Origin: Deltaproteobacteria bacterium | GTDB taxonomy: Bacteria; Desulfobacterota; DSM-4660; Desulfatiglandales; HGW-15 | Assembly (NCBI GenBank): GCA_019308525.1 | Contig: JAFDIC010000165.1 | Span: 1 to 14,478 of the forward strand | Direction of reading: 5' to 3' | DNA length: 14,478 nt | Shown: positions 14,241-14,478 of the stretch, in pieces | Position numbering within the stretch: the first letter of the stretch is position 1 | Layout: each line of letters opens with the position of its first letter | The notes under the pieces: generated by a model | What the model saw: the letters and a program-made list of their open reading frames with translations, nothing else | The model's database searches: none | Told to the model about the DNA's origin: nothing | Made by a program: the position numbers and the translations under genes

Positions 14241-14478
14241 GGAGCTTCCTCCTTTACGTGCCAAGTAGCTCTAACATAACGCCCTAGTAGATGGGGAACA
14301 TAAGGAATCCTACGAGACGTCAACACCCTATTTAAGATGATTTGCTCTGGGCTGTCAATGTCCGAAAACACCCCCTTGACCTCCTCCGGGGTTTGCTTTA
14401 GAAGCTTAGTTGTTTGTGCAAACCATGGCAAAGAGTGGTAGTGTAATATGCGTTGGACAATTTGCTCACATATTGGAG
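14237..14478 (-). CDS. 3' end of an unrecognised gene, cut by the window edge
   Basis: The minus-strand frame ending at the TGA 14239-14237 is open to the window edge, about 80 codons without a stop. It encodes a soluble-looking C-terminus with VQRILHYHSLPWFAQTTKLL, then KQTPEEVKGVFSDIDSPEQI and LGRYVRATWHVKEEAP. I do not recognise the family. Its stop overlaps the thioredoxin ATG as ATGA, a typical coupled gene pair, which is the best argument that it is real. An internal TTG at 14431 is the only start seen inside the window and is probably not used. Confidence 0.5.
   Translation of the reverse strand, partial: PICEQIVQRILHYHSLPWFAQTTKLLKQTPEEVKGVFSDIDSPEQIILNRVLTSRRIPYVPHLLGRYVRATWHVKEEAP

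Overview
The window reads like chromosomal DNA of a free-living, probably anaerobic bacterium of the Deltaproteobacteria/Desulfobacterota type. This is inferred from the gene mix: AcuB-like CBS-ACT protein, cytidylate-kinase-like protein, SfsA, DUF6125-type protein, corrinoid-methyltransferase-type URO-D fragment, fused MsrAB and zinc-ribbon thioredoxin. Arginine is often AGG/AGA, base composition is moderately GC-rich, and the repetitive spacers resemble those of that group. No rRNA, tRNA, CRISPR array, transposase or phage gene was seen.

Layout, left part (about 300-8375, all plus strand): CBS-CBS-ACT protein, cytidylate-kinase-like protein with a BON-like tail, SfsA, a small CSHC glutaredoxin, type II citrate synthase, a DUF6125-type protein overlapping a TIGR02757/DUF2400 protein, a TIGR01777 epimerase-like protein and an MFS transporter. 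These look intact apart from small oddities. They form a loose co-directional run rather than one tight operon.

Middle part (about 8376-11273, minus strand): the two gene runs converge at an inverted repeat near 8377-8414. Around one intact MFS transporter lie three damaged genes. The first is a receiver-like/membrane chimera. The second is the C-terminal part of a URO-D family methyltransferase joined to an unrelated N-terminus. The third is a 5'-truncated, frameshifted phosphoribosyltransferase remnant. This looks like an island of gene decay.

Right part (about 11274-14478, minus strand): an exported MsrA-MsrB fusion, a roughly 430-base spacer with REP-like palindromes and an inverted repeat, a Phd/PIN toxin-antitoxin pair with a 4-base overlap, a TrxC-type thioredoxin, and the 3' end of an unrecognised gene overlapping the thioredoxin start by 4 bases.

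A redox-repair theme (glutaredoxin, MsrAB, thioredoxin 2) recurs, but the genes are not contiguous. I did not find a convincing new multi-gene system. The observations most worth checking are the in-frame chimera at 8396-9034, the neighbouring gene remnants, and the REP-like repeats.
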